Of a stretch of DNA of 64,000 nucleotides, positions 1 to 7,578 are shown one piece after another (position 1 is the first letter of the stretch; the number at the start of each line of letters is the position of its first letter). Below the pieces are notes generated by a model that did no database searches, was not told where the DNA came from, and was given only the letters and a program-made list of their open reading frames with translations. The translations under genes were made by a program, and so were the position numbers. Where the stretch lies: NCBI GenBank assembly GCA_964469905.1, contig CAYXZW010000002.1, forward strand, positions 1-64,000. The letters are read 5' to 3'. The DNA is from MVRV01 sp964469905 (GTDB lineage: Bacteria; Desulfobacterota; Syntrophia; Syntrophales; Smithellaceae).

Positions 1-62
1 CCGGCGGTCTTTAAAAAATTCCTTCGACTAAGCGCTTTTGTAAGTTTTTTGTCCTCTGTCAT
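1..62 (-). CDS. Tat-exported protein, N-terminal fragment (left edge)
   Basis: Only the first 20 or so codons lie in the window. Reading leftward from ATG at 62-60, the peptide begins MTEDKKLTKALSRRNFLKTA, which carries a twin-arginine signal (S-R-R-N-F-L-K). A strong AGGAGG ribosome binding site lies at about 68-73 on the minus strand, 5-6 bases before the ATG, so the start is well supported. The signal resembles that of the flavoprotein at 629 (SRRNFLKTT), so a divergently transcribed paralogous periplasmic redox protein is a reasonable guess. The catalytic part is outside the window and the product cannot be named. Confidence 0.75.
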   Translation of the reverse strand, partial: MTEDKKLTKALSRRNFLKTA

Positions 63-628
63 ACTTTTCCTCCTAATGTCTAGTTTGTTTGGTTAGGTTG
101 TTAAATGACTTTTTCTTATAATCATAAGCAGATCGTAATTTTAACAGTTCCGAAACAATTAGCTTCACCACAGTCGTTTCTTGGAGTAACAGCCGAATCA
201 AAACATTTTTGCACGTCAAATGGGCCAGGTTCATTATAAATTATCAAACTATCTTTTAATGACCATTATTTATAGAAAAGGACAGCAAAAAAGTCAATGG
301 GGAGTAACCCTACTTAACTGGAGGGATTTCTCTAACTTTCCCCCGGACGATAAACAAATAATGAAACAATATCAATTACATATGTCTTAAGACAATAGTT
401 CCGTTAATTTTTCAAATTATTTTGAATGTTTTTCCAGCCAGTGGAATTGCGTTGACATGGATTAATGCTGGGGTGTATATAATGCAGCATGCAAAGGCGA
501 TTCTTTCGTCGCCGGACATTTTCAATAACTGCGAATTTTTTGTGTTCACAATAATTGTCGTCAATCCTTAACTTTCTTATGTCGTCAAGGGAATCTTTAA
601 AAGAAACCAAACATACAGGAGGATTAAT
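63..628. other. Divergent intergenic region between two Tat-protein genes
   Basis: This 566-base AT-rich stretch separates the minus-strand Tat gene fragment from the plus-strand flavoprotein gene, so it should hold both promoters. The best plus-strand candidate is TTGACA at 452-457 with TGTATA at 474-479 (16-base spacer); TATAAT at 478-483 would give a 20-base spacer, which is too long. No sigma-54 site with the strict GG-N10-GC spacing was found. Short open frames here (for example 404-610 minus) have no ribosome binding site or recognisable protein features and were not called. Confidence 0.4.
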
Positions 629-2182
629 ATGAAAAAAGATGAAGCGAAAGAAAAAAACATCAGCAGACGTAATTTTTTAAAAACTACTGGCGCCGCCGCT
701 GCAGCGGCTATGGCTGTCGGTGGCCTGGGTATACCCGCCAGGGATGCACAAGCCGCCTGTGATGCGTTGCCGAAAAAATGGGATGAAACCTATGATGTTG
801 TGGTAATCGGCAGTGGTTTTGCCGGACTGGCCGCCGCCATCGAGGCAAAAAATGCCGGAGCTAAAGATGTTGTAGTCCTCGAAAAAATGCCGGTTCACGG
901 CGGCAACTCCATCATCAATGGCGGGGATTTTTCCGCTCCGGCAACCAAGATGCAGGAGACCAACAATGTAAAAGACTCTGCCGAGCTCATGTTAAAAGAT
1001 ATGCTCAAAGCAGGGGCTTACCTGAATAATCCCGAACTGGCCAAAATGGTTGCTTATGGCGCCAAAGATGCCTTTGAATGGAGCGAATCCTATATCGGCG
1101 CCAAGTACACGAGGCTGAATTTCCATGGCGGACATTCTGTTAGAAGAACCCACGGGACAATTAACTCTTCCGGCTCCGAACTGGTCAACAAGATGCTGGC
1201 CAAGGCCAAGGAGCTTGGCGTGAAGCCACAAATGCGCACCAAACTGGTAAAATTCCTGTCCAACAAGGATGGTCGGATTGTCGGTATCGAAGTACGCAAG
1301 GATTATAAATTCCCCAATGAAAGCACGGGCAAGACCGCCTTTATCAAGGCAAAAAAGGCTGTAGTGTTAAGCTCGGGTGGCTTTTCCGAGGATCTGAAAC
1401 TGCGTCAGATACACGATCCCCGCCTCACAGACAGATTCGGATCGACTAACCAACCCGGGGCCACCGGAGAAGCATTAATGGCTGCGTGTATTGCCGGCGC
1501 CATGGATGTTCAGATGGACTGGATTCAGCTCGGTCCCTGGACGAGCCCCGATGAAAAAGGCTTCGGCTATGTTCCCCTTTTCTGTGAAAGGCTGGTCGGC
1601 CACGGCCTTATGATCAACCCCAAAACGGGTAAGAGATTTTTCAAGGAAACGGGAAACCGGAAAGAAAGAGCCGATGCCATCATTGCCATCGGTGAACCGG
1701 TTCTCATCATGGGTGATTCCTACGCCGTGCCTAAGCAGGTTATGGCCAGCATGCTGCAAAAAGGCATTGAAGTCGGCGCCATTAAGAAATTCGACACCCT
1801 GGAAGCGTTAGCCAAAGAATACAATATGCCTGCGGCCACTTTCCTGGATGAAATCGCCAAATGGAACTCCTATGTAGAAAAGAAGAAAGACCCCGATTTT
1901 GACTGTATGATTTTCCCCGACGCGAAACCGACAGCAACCGCTCCTTTTTATGCCGCCAGACTCTGGCCCAAGGTTCATCATACAATGGGGGGCTTGGTTA
2001 TTGATAAAAACGCTCAGGTCATCGGCTTTGATTTAAAGCCCGTTAAAGGTCTTTATGCGGCGGGCGAAGTGACCGGTGGCGTCCATGGGGCAGTGCGTCT
2101 GGGTGGCGTAGCCATGGCTGACTGTATCGTTTTTGGCCGCATTGCCGGCAAGAGTGCCGCGGGTGAAAAGGCCTGGAGCTAA
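629..2182 (+). CDS. Tat-exported fumarate-reductase-like flavoprotein
   Basis: This 517-residue protein is a periplasmic FAD enzyme of the flavocytochrome c / fumarate reductase flavoprotein family. Seen: a twin-arginine signal at residues 12-18 followed by an alanine-rich stretch; the dinucleotide-binding GSGFAG at 61-66; a GKRF-type loop with the candidate active-site arginine near 335-340; HHTMGG at about 450; and GE-x-TGGVHGAVRLGG at about 479-494 with the FAD-binding and substrate-binding Gly/Arg pattern. No CxxCH occurs, so heme must come from a partner, most simply the six-heme cytochrome encoded next at 2263. The family reduces fumarate, urocanate, methacrylate and other enoates; the substrate here cannot be fixed from sequence. 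The ATG at 629 follows AGGAGG at suitable spacing. Confidence 0.88.
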   Translation: MKKDEAKEKNISRRNFLKTTGAAAAAAMAVGGLGIPARDAQAACDALPKKWDETYDVVVIGSGFAGLAAAIEAKNAGAKDVVVLEKMPVHGGNSIINGGDFSAPATKMQETNNVKDSAELMLKDMLKAGAYLNNPELAKMVAYGAKDAFEWSESYIGAKYTRLNFHGGHSVRRTHGTINSSGSELVNKMLAKAKELGVKPQMRTKLVKFLSNKDGRIVGIEVRKDYKFPNESTGKTAFIKAKKAVVLSSGGFSEDLKLRQIHDPRLTDRFGSTNQPGATGEALMAACIAGAMDVQMDWIQLGPWTSPDEKGFGYVPLFCERLVGHGLMINPKTGKRFFKETGNRKERADAIIAIGEPVLIMGDSYAVPKQVMASMLQKGIEVGAIKKFDTLEALAKEYNMPAATFLDEIAKWNSYVEKKKDPDFDCMIFPDAKPTATAPFYAARLWPKVHHTMGGLVIDKNAQVIGFDLKPVKGLYAAGEVTGGVHGAVRLGGVAMADCIVFGRIAGKSAAGEKAWS

Positions 2183-2190
2183 TATTTTTT

Positions 2191-2239
2191 CGGATAACCG
2201 GGAGACTGGTTGAAAGTTTTCCCGGTTATCCGGATTTTT
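2191..2239 (+). terminator. Intrinsic terminator or attenuator between flavoprotein and cytochrome genes
   Basis: A perfect 13-base inverted repeat (CGGATAACCGGGA at 2191-2203 and its complement at 2220-2232) encloses a 16-base loop and is followed by a T run at 2235-2239. It lies between the flavoprotein stop and the ribosome binding site of the cytochrome gene, so it either ends the first transcript or lets only part of it through to the cytochrome. Confidence 0.8.
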
Positions 2240-2262
2240 CTAAAGAATTATTGTGGAGGAAT

Positions 2263-2790
2263 ATGAAAAAGCATCAGCTTAAGAACAGGACAAAAGCAGC
2301 CGCTGTTTTATTCAGTATTATTATGATCTTTGTGTTCAGCCAGGCTCTCTGGGCTGCCCCCAAACTCGAACAGTCCAAAGCCAAGGCCGGAGATTGCGCC
2401 GCCTGCCATGTCAAAGCAAAAATGCTGCCGGATAAGCATCCCGATACAAAAGCCATGAATTGGGAAGCATGCAAGGCCTGCCACACAAAAGATAATCTTA
2501 ACCTGATCGGCAAACTACCGGGTAGCCATGTTCATCAGTTGACAGATGTAACTTGCGTCAAATGTCATGGCAAGACCAAAAAGCCTGAAACTCTGACCAT
2601 GGAACAATGTGTGGCCTGCCATGGCAGCACGGCGAATCTTGCGGAAAAAACAAAAAACGTAAAACCATCTAATCCGCACACGTCGCCCCATTACGGAACT
2701 GAACTGGACTGCAATCTGTGTCACCACCAGCACACCAAATCGGAAAACTATTGTGCGCAGTGCCATAAGTTTAATTTCAAAACGCCGTAG
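2263..2790 (+). CDS. Periplasmic six-heme c-type cytochrome (flavocytochrome c3 heme-domain type)
   Basis: The 175-residue product has an N-terminal signal peptide ending near ALWAAP and six CxxCH heme sites (CAACH, CKACH, CVKCH, CVACH, CNLCH, CAQCH). Layout and the C-terminal PHYGT-LDCNLCHHQH segment resemble the small tetraheme domains that feed electrons to fumarate-reductase-type flavoproteins. As the preceding gene lacks a heme domain, the two probably form a split flavocytochrome. I chose ATG at 2263 because GGAGGA at 2255-2260 precedes it; an upstream TTG at 2251 is inside that ribosome binding site. A paralog of similar size and heme spacing is at 7579. Confidence 0.88.
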   Translation: MKKHQLKNRTKAAAVLFSIIMIFVFSQALWAAPKLEQSKAKAGDCAACHVKAKMLPDKHPDTKAMNWEACKACHTKDNLNLIGKLPGSHVHQLTDVTCVKCHGKTKKPETLTMEQCVACHGSTANLAEKTKNVKPSNPHTSPHYGTELDCNLCHHQHTKSENYCAQCHKFNFKTP

Positions 2791-2976
2791 GGCCAACAAG
2801 AGTTATGCAGTGTAAATAAAAGTCGAGCAGTTTGTGCCATTGGGCACAACATATTGAATCCATGGTAATCCCGAATTCGCTCAAGACTAAATATCGGCGT
2901 ACTGGATTAATCGCCCAACGGCTTTTTTCCCATTATTATTACTGTTTCATCCGACAAGTATTATCAAAAAATTATC

Positions 2977-3006
2977 TTGACAGGCCTCTTTATTATGCCA
3001 TATATA
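2977..3006 (+). promoter_or_regulatory. Sigma-70 promoter of the CsoR-type regulator gene
   Basis: A consensus TTGACA at 2977-2982 is followed 17-18 bases later by ATATAT/TATATA at 3000-3006. The -10 overlaps the left half of the palindromic operator. Transcription would begin near 3012-3014, only about ten bases before the ATG at 3022, giving a very short leader. Confidence 0.7.
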
Positions 3007-3021
3007 CCCCACGGGGTATAT
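3001..3021. promoter_or_regulatory. CsoR/CstR-family operator palindrome
   Basis: TATATACCCC and GGGGTATAT flank a two-base centre (AC), giving a near-perfect palindrome. TACCCC-N-GGGGTA is the hallmark operator form of CsoR-family repressors. It sits across the -10 region directly upstream of the regulator gene, which fits autorepression and control of the genes downstream of it. Confidence 0.85.
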
Positions 3022-3285
3022 ATGGACAAAAACAGAAAAAATATTATGAACCGCTTGAAGCGCATTGAGGGGCAAATTCGCGGACTGCAGCGTCTTGTGG
3101 AAAGCGAGGCTCCCTGTGTGGAAGTGATCACCCAGATATCCGCTGTTACATCAGCCATGAAAAAGACAGGCGCGGCCATTCTGGCCAATAACATGAAAAA
3201 ATGTATCGACGAATCTAAGGAAAACAGAGATACGGCGCTGATGGATTTTCAAACAATCTTGTTCCGATACATAGATCTGTCCTAA
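3022..3285 (+). CDS. CsoR/CstR-family transcriptional repressor
   Basis: This 87-residue all-helical repressor contains the family signature NRLKRIEGQIRGLQRL near residues 10-25. The ligand-sensing cysteine is in APCVEVITQ (around residue 32) and a second cysteine in NMKKC (around residue 61). In copper-sensing CsoR the position four residues before the second cysteine is His; here it is Asn. A Cys-x-Cys pattern without His is typical of persulfide-sensing CstR rather than of metal sensors. The rhodanese gene 1.3 kb downstream supports a sulfane-sulfur role. ATG 3022 follows the operator directly; in-frame TTG 2977 and ATG 2995 lie in the promoter and were not used. The inducer is inferred. 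Confidence 0.85.
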   Translation: MDKNRKNIMNRLKRIEGQIRGLQRLVESEAPCVEVITQISAVTSAMKKTGAAILANNMKKCIDESKENRDTALMDFQTILFRYIDLS

Positions 3286-3315
3286 TTAACCATATACTCA
3301 ACTTCTGGAGGTTTT

Positions 3316-4569
3316 GTGAAAAACCAACGAAAGTTCTTCTTGATTGTCCCTCTAATTCTTTTTCTCCTGCTATACAGCGCTGCCTGCTTTGCAGCCCCCG
3401 TTAATAGCTGTGTCACCTGTCACACCAACGACTCCCTGATGAAATCACTGTATAAACCACCACCCGTTCATGAGGGTGAGAGCGAGGGGTGAGCGGGTGC
3501 ACCTCCCCCGGTTCGGGCGGAAGAAATGTATAAGGGATATGTCGTTGATAAAGAAATCCTTAAAAAAGATCAGCATTTTATCCTGGCGTGCCCTCAGTGC
3601 CATCAGGGGAACAGTAGCGTTTTAAAAAAGGAAGATGCTCATAAAGGTCTGGTCAAAAGGCCTTCGGACAACATGGCCAATTGCGTGATGTGCCATAAGA
3701 CGGTTACCGAAAAATATACGAAGTCTCTGCATTACACAAGCGCCGGCCAGAGAAACGGTGTGATGCCGCGTTTTTCCAAAGAAGACTTGAAAAAATTTGA
3801 CGAAAAAGTCTTTGAAAAGTCGTGCCGCAGTTGCCATGCCTCCTGCGGCGATTGCCATGTTAAATCGCCAGCCGTGTCCGGAATTTCTACCGGTCTGATT
3901 TCAGGCCATAAGTTTGTCAAAAAAAATGAAGGCAAAACCTGTTCGTCCTGCCATGGCGGCAGGGTCTATCCGGAATATACGGGAGAATACGGCGGCGAGC
4001 CGGATGTCCATTATCAAAAGGGCATGTTGTGCATGGATTGCCACAAGAAGATGGAATTGCATGGCGACGGCAAGGCGTACGCGTCCAAAAATCAGGTTAA
4101 ACAGCGTCCGGCCTGCCGCGACTGCCACCAGCCCGGCAGCGAAAAGAATCCGGCAGCGAAAACATCGCACCAGACGCATATCGACAAGGTGACCTGTTAT
4201 GGCTGCCATTCTTCGGGTGAATATCGCCAGTGCTCCAGTTGCCACACAACAACAGGATCGAAAGCAAAGCCGGGTTTTATCTTAGGTTTGAATCCGCGTG
4301 ATAAAAAGACATTGACCACACTCCGGCTTATTCCTACGAAAAAGAACACCTTTGATGAGGCTGGAATAAAAATGGATAACTTTGACACGTTGCCCAATTA
4401 TTGGGATTCGGCGGTGCACAATATCAAAAAACGAACGGCGAGAACACGTTCCTGCGATTCCTGCCATGTGGCGAAAGAAGGTTTCCTGAACAAGGAAATG
4501 GTTATCAAAGAAGGAGGCTCTACAGCCAATGAAGGCTTGATTTATAACATTAAACCAATCAAAAAATAA
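3316..4569 (+). CDS. Exported 11-heme cytochrome with in-frame UGA (candidate selenoprotein)
   Basis: GTG at 3316, preceded by CTGGAGG, starts a signal peptide (MKNQRKFFLIVPLILFLLL and onward to CFAAP) and a first heme site CVTCH at residues 32-36. Codon 59 (3490-3492) is TGA. The same frame continues without another stop for 358 codons to TAA at 4567-4569 and adds ten CxxCH sites (CPQCH, CVMCH, CRSCH, CGDCH, CSSCH, CMDCH, CRDCH, CYGCH, CSSCH, CDSCH). The part after the UGA has an ATG at 3526 but no signal peptide, so alone it could not be exported for heme attachment. A SECIS-like hairpin lies 18 bases after the UGA. Readthrough with selenocysteine gives about 417 residues; the alternative is a nonsense mutation or a sequencing error. 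It lies between the CstR-like regulator and a rhodanese gene. Confidence 0.75.
3493..3520 (+). promoter_or_regulatory. Candidate bacterial SECIS hairpin
   Basis: Directly after UGA 3490-3492, CCCG at 3507-3510 pairs with CGGG at 3514-3517, with a three-base loop GTT at 3511-3513. The stem can be extended below a C-C mismatch by C3505-G3519 and T3504-G3520. The loop starts with G and lies 18 bases after the UGA, which fits the general bacterial SECIS model (G among the first two loop bases, loop roughly 16-37 bases from the UGA). GC-rich hairpins of this size also occur by chance, so in-frame coding continuity is the stronger evidence. Confidence 0.5.
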
Positions 4570-4584
4570 CTTTAGGAGGATATT

Positions 4585-5478
4585 ATGAGAAATGCAAGAT
4601 GGTTAAAATCAGCGATTATTGCAATTATATTACTTCTGCCGCTAACGGCGCTGGCCCGAGGCATCGACCCCATTGTCTCCACCGACTGGCTCCAAAAAAA
4701 TCTGGAAAACGCAAAATTAGTCATCGTCGATGTGCGTAAAGTGGAAGAATACAAAGCCGGACATATCCCGGGGGCAGTTAATGTGTTTTATGGATCATGG
4801 GCCATTAAAAAAGGTGATCTGCTCAACGAACTGCCGCCCATTGATGACCTGGCTGATATTATCGGTAATGCCGGCATCAGCAAAGATTCTCTGGTTGTAA
4901 TTGTCGGGAAAACGGATAAAGTTCCCGATCAGTTCGATATGACCCGCGTCGCCTGGACATTGAAGTATCTTGGTGTAGCCCATGTAGCTATTCTCAATGG
5001 CGGACAAAATCAATGGGCAAAAGAAAGCAAACCATTGTCGCAAGACATGGTAAAAGCGAAGGCAAAGTCATTTAAGGCGTCAATAACCGACAAACTTTAT
5101 GTAAACAAGGCTTATGTTCAAGACAAGCTGGGCAAGGCCATCATTATAGATACCCGTGCCCCGGCCTTCTTTGAAGGAAAGGAAAAGCTGGCTTTTGTAC
5201 CTAAAGTAGGTCGAATCAAAGGAGCTGTTAACCTGCCAGTAGGCCAATTGTACACACCGGAAGGTTTATATAAAGATAAGGCCGCACTTAACGCGCTGGC
5301 GGAAAAAGCTGCGGGGAATGATCGAAACAAAGAACTCCTTCTTTATTGTGATACCGGCAAAACCTGCACATCCTGGGCATTTATCATGACGGAAATGTTG
5401 GGATACAAGGATGTCAAAGTCTATGATGGATCTTCAATGGAGTGGCTGGCCGATCCGGCAGCTCCATCCGAACCGTAA
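4585..5478 (+). CDS. Periplasmic tandem-domain rhodanese (sulfurtransferase)
   Basis: The 297-residue product starts with a signal peptide ending near LTALARG and contains two rhodanese domains, about 25-145 and 165-290. The second has the active-site loop CDTGKT with the sulfur-accepting cysteine near residue 255; the first lacks a loop cysteine (GKTDK), as in thiosulfate and mercaptopyruvate sulfurtransferases where only the C-terminal domain is catalytic. It probably moves sulfane sulfur, or selenium by analogy, in the periplasm. The gene follows the 11-heme cytochrome by 15 bases with a TAGGAGGATATT ribosome binding site, so they are cotranscribed, and a strong terminator closes the unit. 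Confidence 0.88.
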   Translation: MRNARWLKSAIIAIILLLPLTALARGIDPIVSTDWLQKNLENAKLVIVDVRKVEEYKAGHIPGAVNVFYGSWAIKKGDLLNELPPIDDLADIIGNAGISKDSLVVIVGKTDKVPDQFDMTRVAWTLKYLGVAHVAILNGGQNQWAKESKPLSQDMVKAKAKSFKASITDKLYVNKAYVQDKLGKAIIIDTRAPAFFEGKEKLAFVPKVGRIKGAVNLPVGQLYTPEGLYKDKAALNALAEKAAGNDRNKELLLYCDTGKTCTSWAFIMTEMLGYKDVKVYDGSSMEWLADPAAPSEP

Positions 5479-5501
5479 CACCCAATTGATAAAGATAGTT
5501 C

Positions 5502-5537
5502 AACAGGGCGTTCTGATACCGATCAGGACGCCCTGTT
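5502..5537. terminator. Strong bidirectional terminator
   Basis: Two 16-base arms (AACAGGGCGTTCTGAT and ATCAGGACGCCCTGTT) pair fully with one G-U, around a four-base loop, and a short T-rich run follows. It lies between the rhodanese gene and the convergent sigma-54 activator gene, so it can serve both strands. Confidence 0.85.
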
Positions 5538-5580
5538 TAGTTTATGAATTATTCCCGAAGTATTAACATATCACCGGACA

Positions 5581-7119
5581 TCAGGCAGCATTGCGCCCGA
5601 AAGGTATTCCCAGTTTTTTCATCCGGTGCCTGAGGGTTCCCGTGTTCATCCGCAGCAATTCCGCCGCGCCTTCCGGACCGTTTATCCTCCCTTTTGTTTT
5701 GGCGAGAACACGTCGAATATGCCTGGATTCCATTTCTGCAAGATCTAGGATCTCATCATCAATCCCCGCTTCGTTGATGACCGGGTGCTTCAGGCGGGCC
5801 ATCTCGCTGAAAATCAATTCCTTGCCATTGGATATAATTATTGCCCTTTCCACGGCATTTTCCAGTTCTCTGACATTGCCGGGCCATTCGTAAGCCATTA
5901 GCTGGTCGATCATTCCCACCCCCAGACAGGGGAGAGTGCGCAAACCCATTTCCCGGCACTTCTTCTGAATAAAGTGGTTGATAAGGGCAGGGATGTCGCT
6001 CTTGCGCTCCCGCAGGGGGGGCAGTAAAATGGGAAAGACAATCAGGCGGAAGTAGAGGTCCTCGCGGAACTTTTTTTGCTCTACGAGATACAGAAGGTCT
6101 CGATTCGTAGCCGACACAATGCGCACATCTATCTTTATCGGGGCCGACCCTCCCACCCGTTCGAACTCCTTTTCCTGTAATACGCGAAGCAGTCTGACCT
6201 GAACCGCGGGAGGGAGCTCGGATACTTCATCGAGAAATATTGTGCCCCCGTCGGCGCGCTCGAAAAGCCCCCTCTTTTGATCGGCAGCTCCGGTGAAGGC
6301 TCCCTTCTCATGGCCGAAAAGCACACTGTCAATAAGCGTTTCCGGAATAGCTCCGCAATTTACTTTTATCAGCGGTCCATCGCTTCTTTTTGAGAGGTCA
6401 TGGATGGCATTGGCAATAATCTCTTTACCGGTTCCCGTTTCTCCGCTGATAAGGACCGGACTCGGCAGGGGGGCCACCATGCGGACCTTTTGCATTGTCT
6501 GCTTCAAACCGGAATCACTCCCGACTACTTTATCGCCAAAACTCTTGCGTAATTCAGACTCTAAATATGATTTTTCATCAGCGAGAATGTCTTTTAATTT
6601 TGATATCTCTCTGTACTGAAGGAAATTCGCCAGGGCAATGGCGGCAGGTTCATTAATCAACGTCCACAGCCGCAGATGCTCATCGGTGTATCTGTCTTTC
6701 CCGATGGCTCGGGCGCCGAAAGCGCCAATATATTTATTCTCAATGAGGAGCCGGTTAACCAAAACCGAAGACTCCTCCCAGCCTCTTTGCATTCCTACAT
6801 GTCTGCAGATGGGGTCATCGAGTGAATTTACCTTTCTCACCCGGGGATATAATAGGTGATCTTCGAGTTCCCTCCGCGACGGAGGGGACAGAGGTGCGTA
6901 GTCGGAACTAGTTTTTCCGGCGTATTCGTCAGCTACGGCAACGATCTCCATCGTGCCCAGTCCTTGATCGTAACAGGTCATGAGCAGCTCATCCAGGGGC
7001 ATGATCTTTCGAACGTACTGGAAACACATCCATAGTGCTTTATGAATTTCCAGACTGCCGCAGATACGAATACTCACTTCACGGAAAAATTCATTTTCCA
7101 CATCAACTTGATTTATCAT
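5581..7119 (-). CDS. Sigma-54-dependent transcriptional activator with GAF-type sensor
   Basis: This 512-residue enhancer-binding protein has an N-terminal GAF-like sensor domain (about 10-170), a linker helix, an AAA+ domain and a C-terminal Fis-type helix-turn-helix (about 465-505). Visible motifs are Walker A GETGTGKE at 226-233, the sigma-54 contact loop GAFTGA at 273-278 and Walker B GGTIFLDE near 291-298. The sensor is of the FhlA/NtrC-like small-molecule kind, so no phosphorylation site is expected. It is convergent to the rhodanese operon and divergent from the second cytochrome gene at 7579, its most likely target. The signal is unknown. Confidence 0.92.
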   Translation of the reverse strand: MINQVDVENEFFREVSIRICGSLEIHKALWMCFQYVRKIMPLDELLMTCYDQGLGTMEIVAVADEYAGKTSSDYAPLSPPSRRELEDHLLYPRVRKVNSLDDPICRHVGMQRGWEESSVLVNRLLIENKYIGAFGARAIGKDRYTDEHLRLWTLINEPAAIALANFLQYREISKLKDILADEKSYLESELRKSFGDKVVGSDSGLKQTMQKVRMVAPLPSPVLISGETGTGKEIIANAIHDLSKRSDGPLIKVNCGAIPETLIDSVLFGHEKGAFTGAADQKRGLFERADGGTIFLDEVSELPPAVQVRLLRVLQEKEFERVGGSAPIKIDVRIVSATNRDLLYLVEQKKFREDLYFRLIVFPILLPPLRERKSDIPALINHFIQKKCREMGLRTLPCLGVGMIDQLMAYEWPGNVRELENAVERAIIISNGKELIFSEMARLKHPVINEAGIDDEILDLAEMESRHIRRVLAKTKGRINGPEGAAELLRMNTGTLRHRMKKLGIPFGRNAA

Positions 7120-7578
7120 ATTTGTTATTTTATCAAAAAAATTAACATATACCTAAGATTTTTCTTTCATATATGTAAGCTAATATTTCTTTTCATATTA
7201 ACACCCTGATATTGTTAATGTTTATTAATGGCATATTTTTTGTAGTTATCAACAAAATTAATGGACCAGGATTTTTCGGTTCACAAGGCTAATCGAACAA
7301 TTTGCCGATGATGGCAAAACAAAAGAATTGGAATTTAAACATCGGATTGTTTGCATATATTCTTGACAAGCATTTCTGCAAAAGCATATAAGTAAACAAA
7401 ACAGGTCAATAAGGGAAAGACGGCCTGCATTAATCCAGACACATTGAATTCTCAATTGTTTTAAAGCAGCAGTCAATTGCCGTTGTCCATTAATGTTTGA
7501 TTTTTACCATCCAGATGCAGCACAAAACAATTCATGTACTGCACATAAGAGGCAACTGCATTGATTGGAGGATAAAAT
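7120..7578. other. Divergent regulatory region between activator and cytochrome genes
   Basis: This AT-rich 459-base gap lies between the starts of the sigma-54 activator (minus) and the six-heme cytochrome (plus). It must hold the promoters of both and probably the activator binding sites. Apart from the weak sigma-54-like site at 7229-7243 and several AT-rich partial palindromes near 7140-7220 no clear element was seen; the short minus-strand open frame at 7258-7476 has no protein-like features. Confidence 0.4.
7229..7244 (+). promoter_or_regulatory. Weak sigma-54-like promoter
   Basis: TGGCAT at 7229-7234 and TTGTA at 7240-7244 match the -24/-12 form TGGCAC-N5-TTGCA with correct spacing, but the invariant -12 GC reads GT. 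It points toward the cytochrome gene at 7579, about 335 bases downstream, which is a long leader. Its location next to a sigma-54 activator gene is what makes it worth listing. Confidence 0.25.

Noticed and set aside
404..610. Minus-strand open frame of 68 codons before the flavoprotein gene
   Set aside because: No ribosome binding site, no recognisable protein pattern, and it lies in an AT-rich region that should hold promoters.
3526..4569. Separate 347-residue ten-heme cytochrome starting at ATG 3526
   Set aside because: It would lack any signal peptide, and codons upstream are in the same frame with a signal peptide and heme site, so a single recoded gene is the better model.
7258..7476. 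Minus-strand open frame of 72 codons, sharing a TGGATTAATGC string with 458-468
   Set aside because: The shared string is short, the frame has no supporting start site, and the similarity does not extend, so a common element is not supported.
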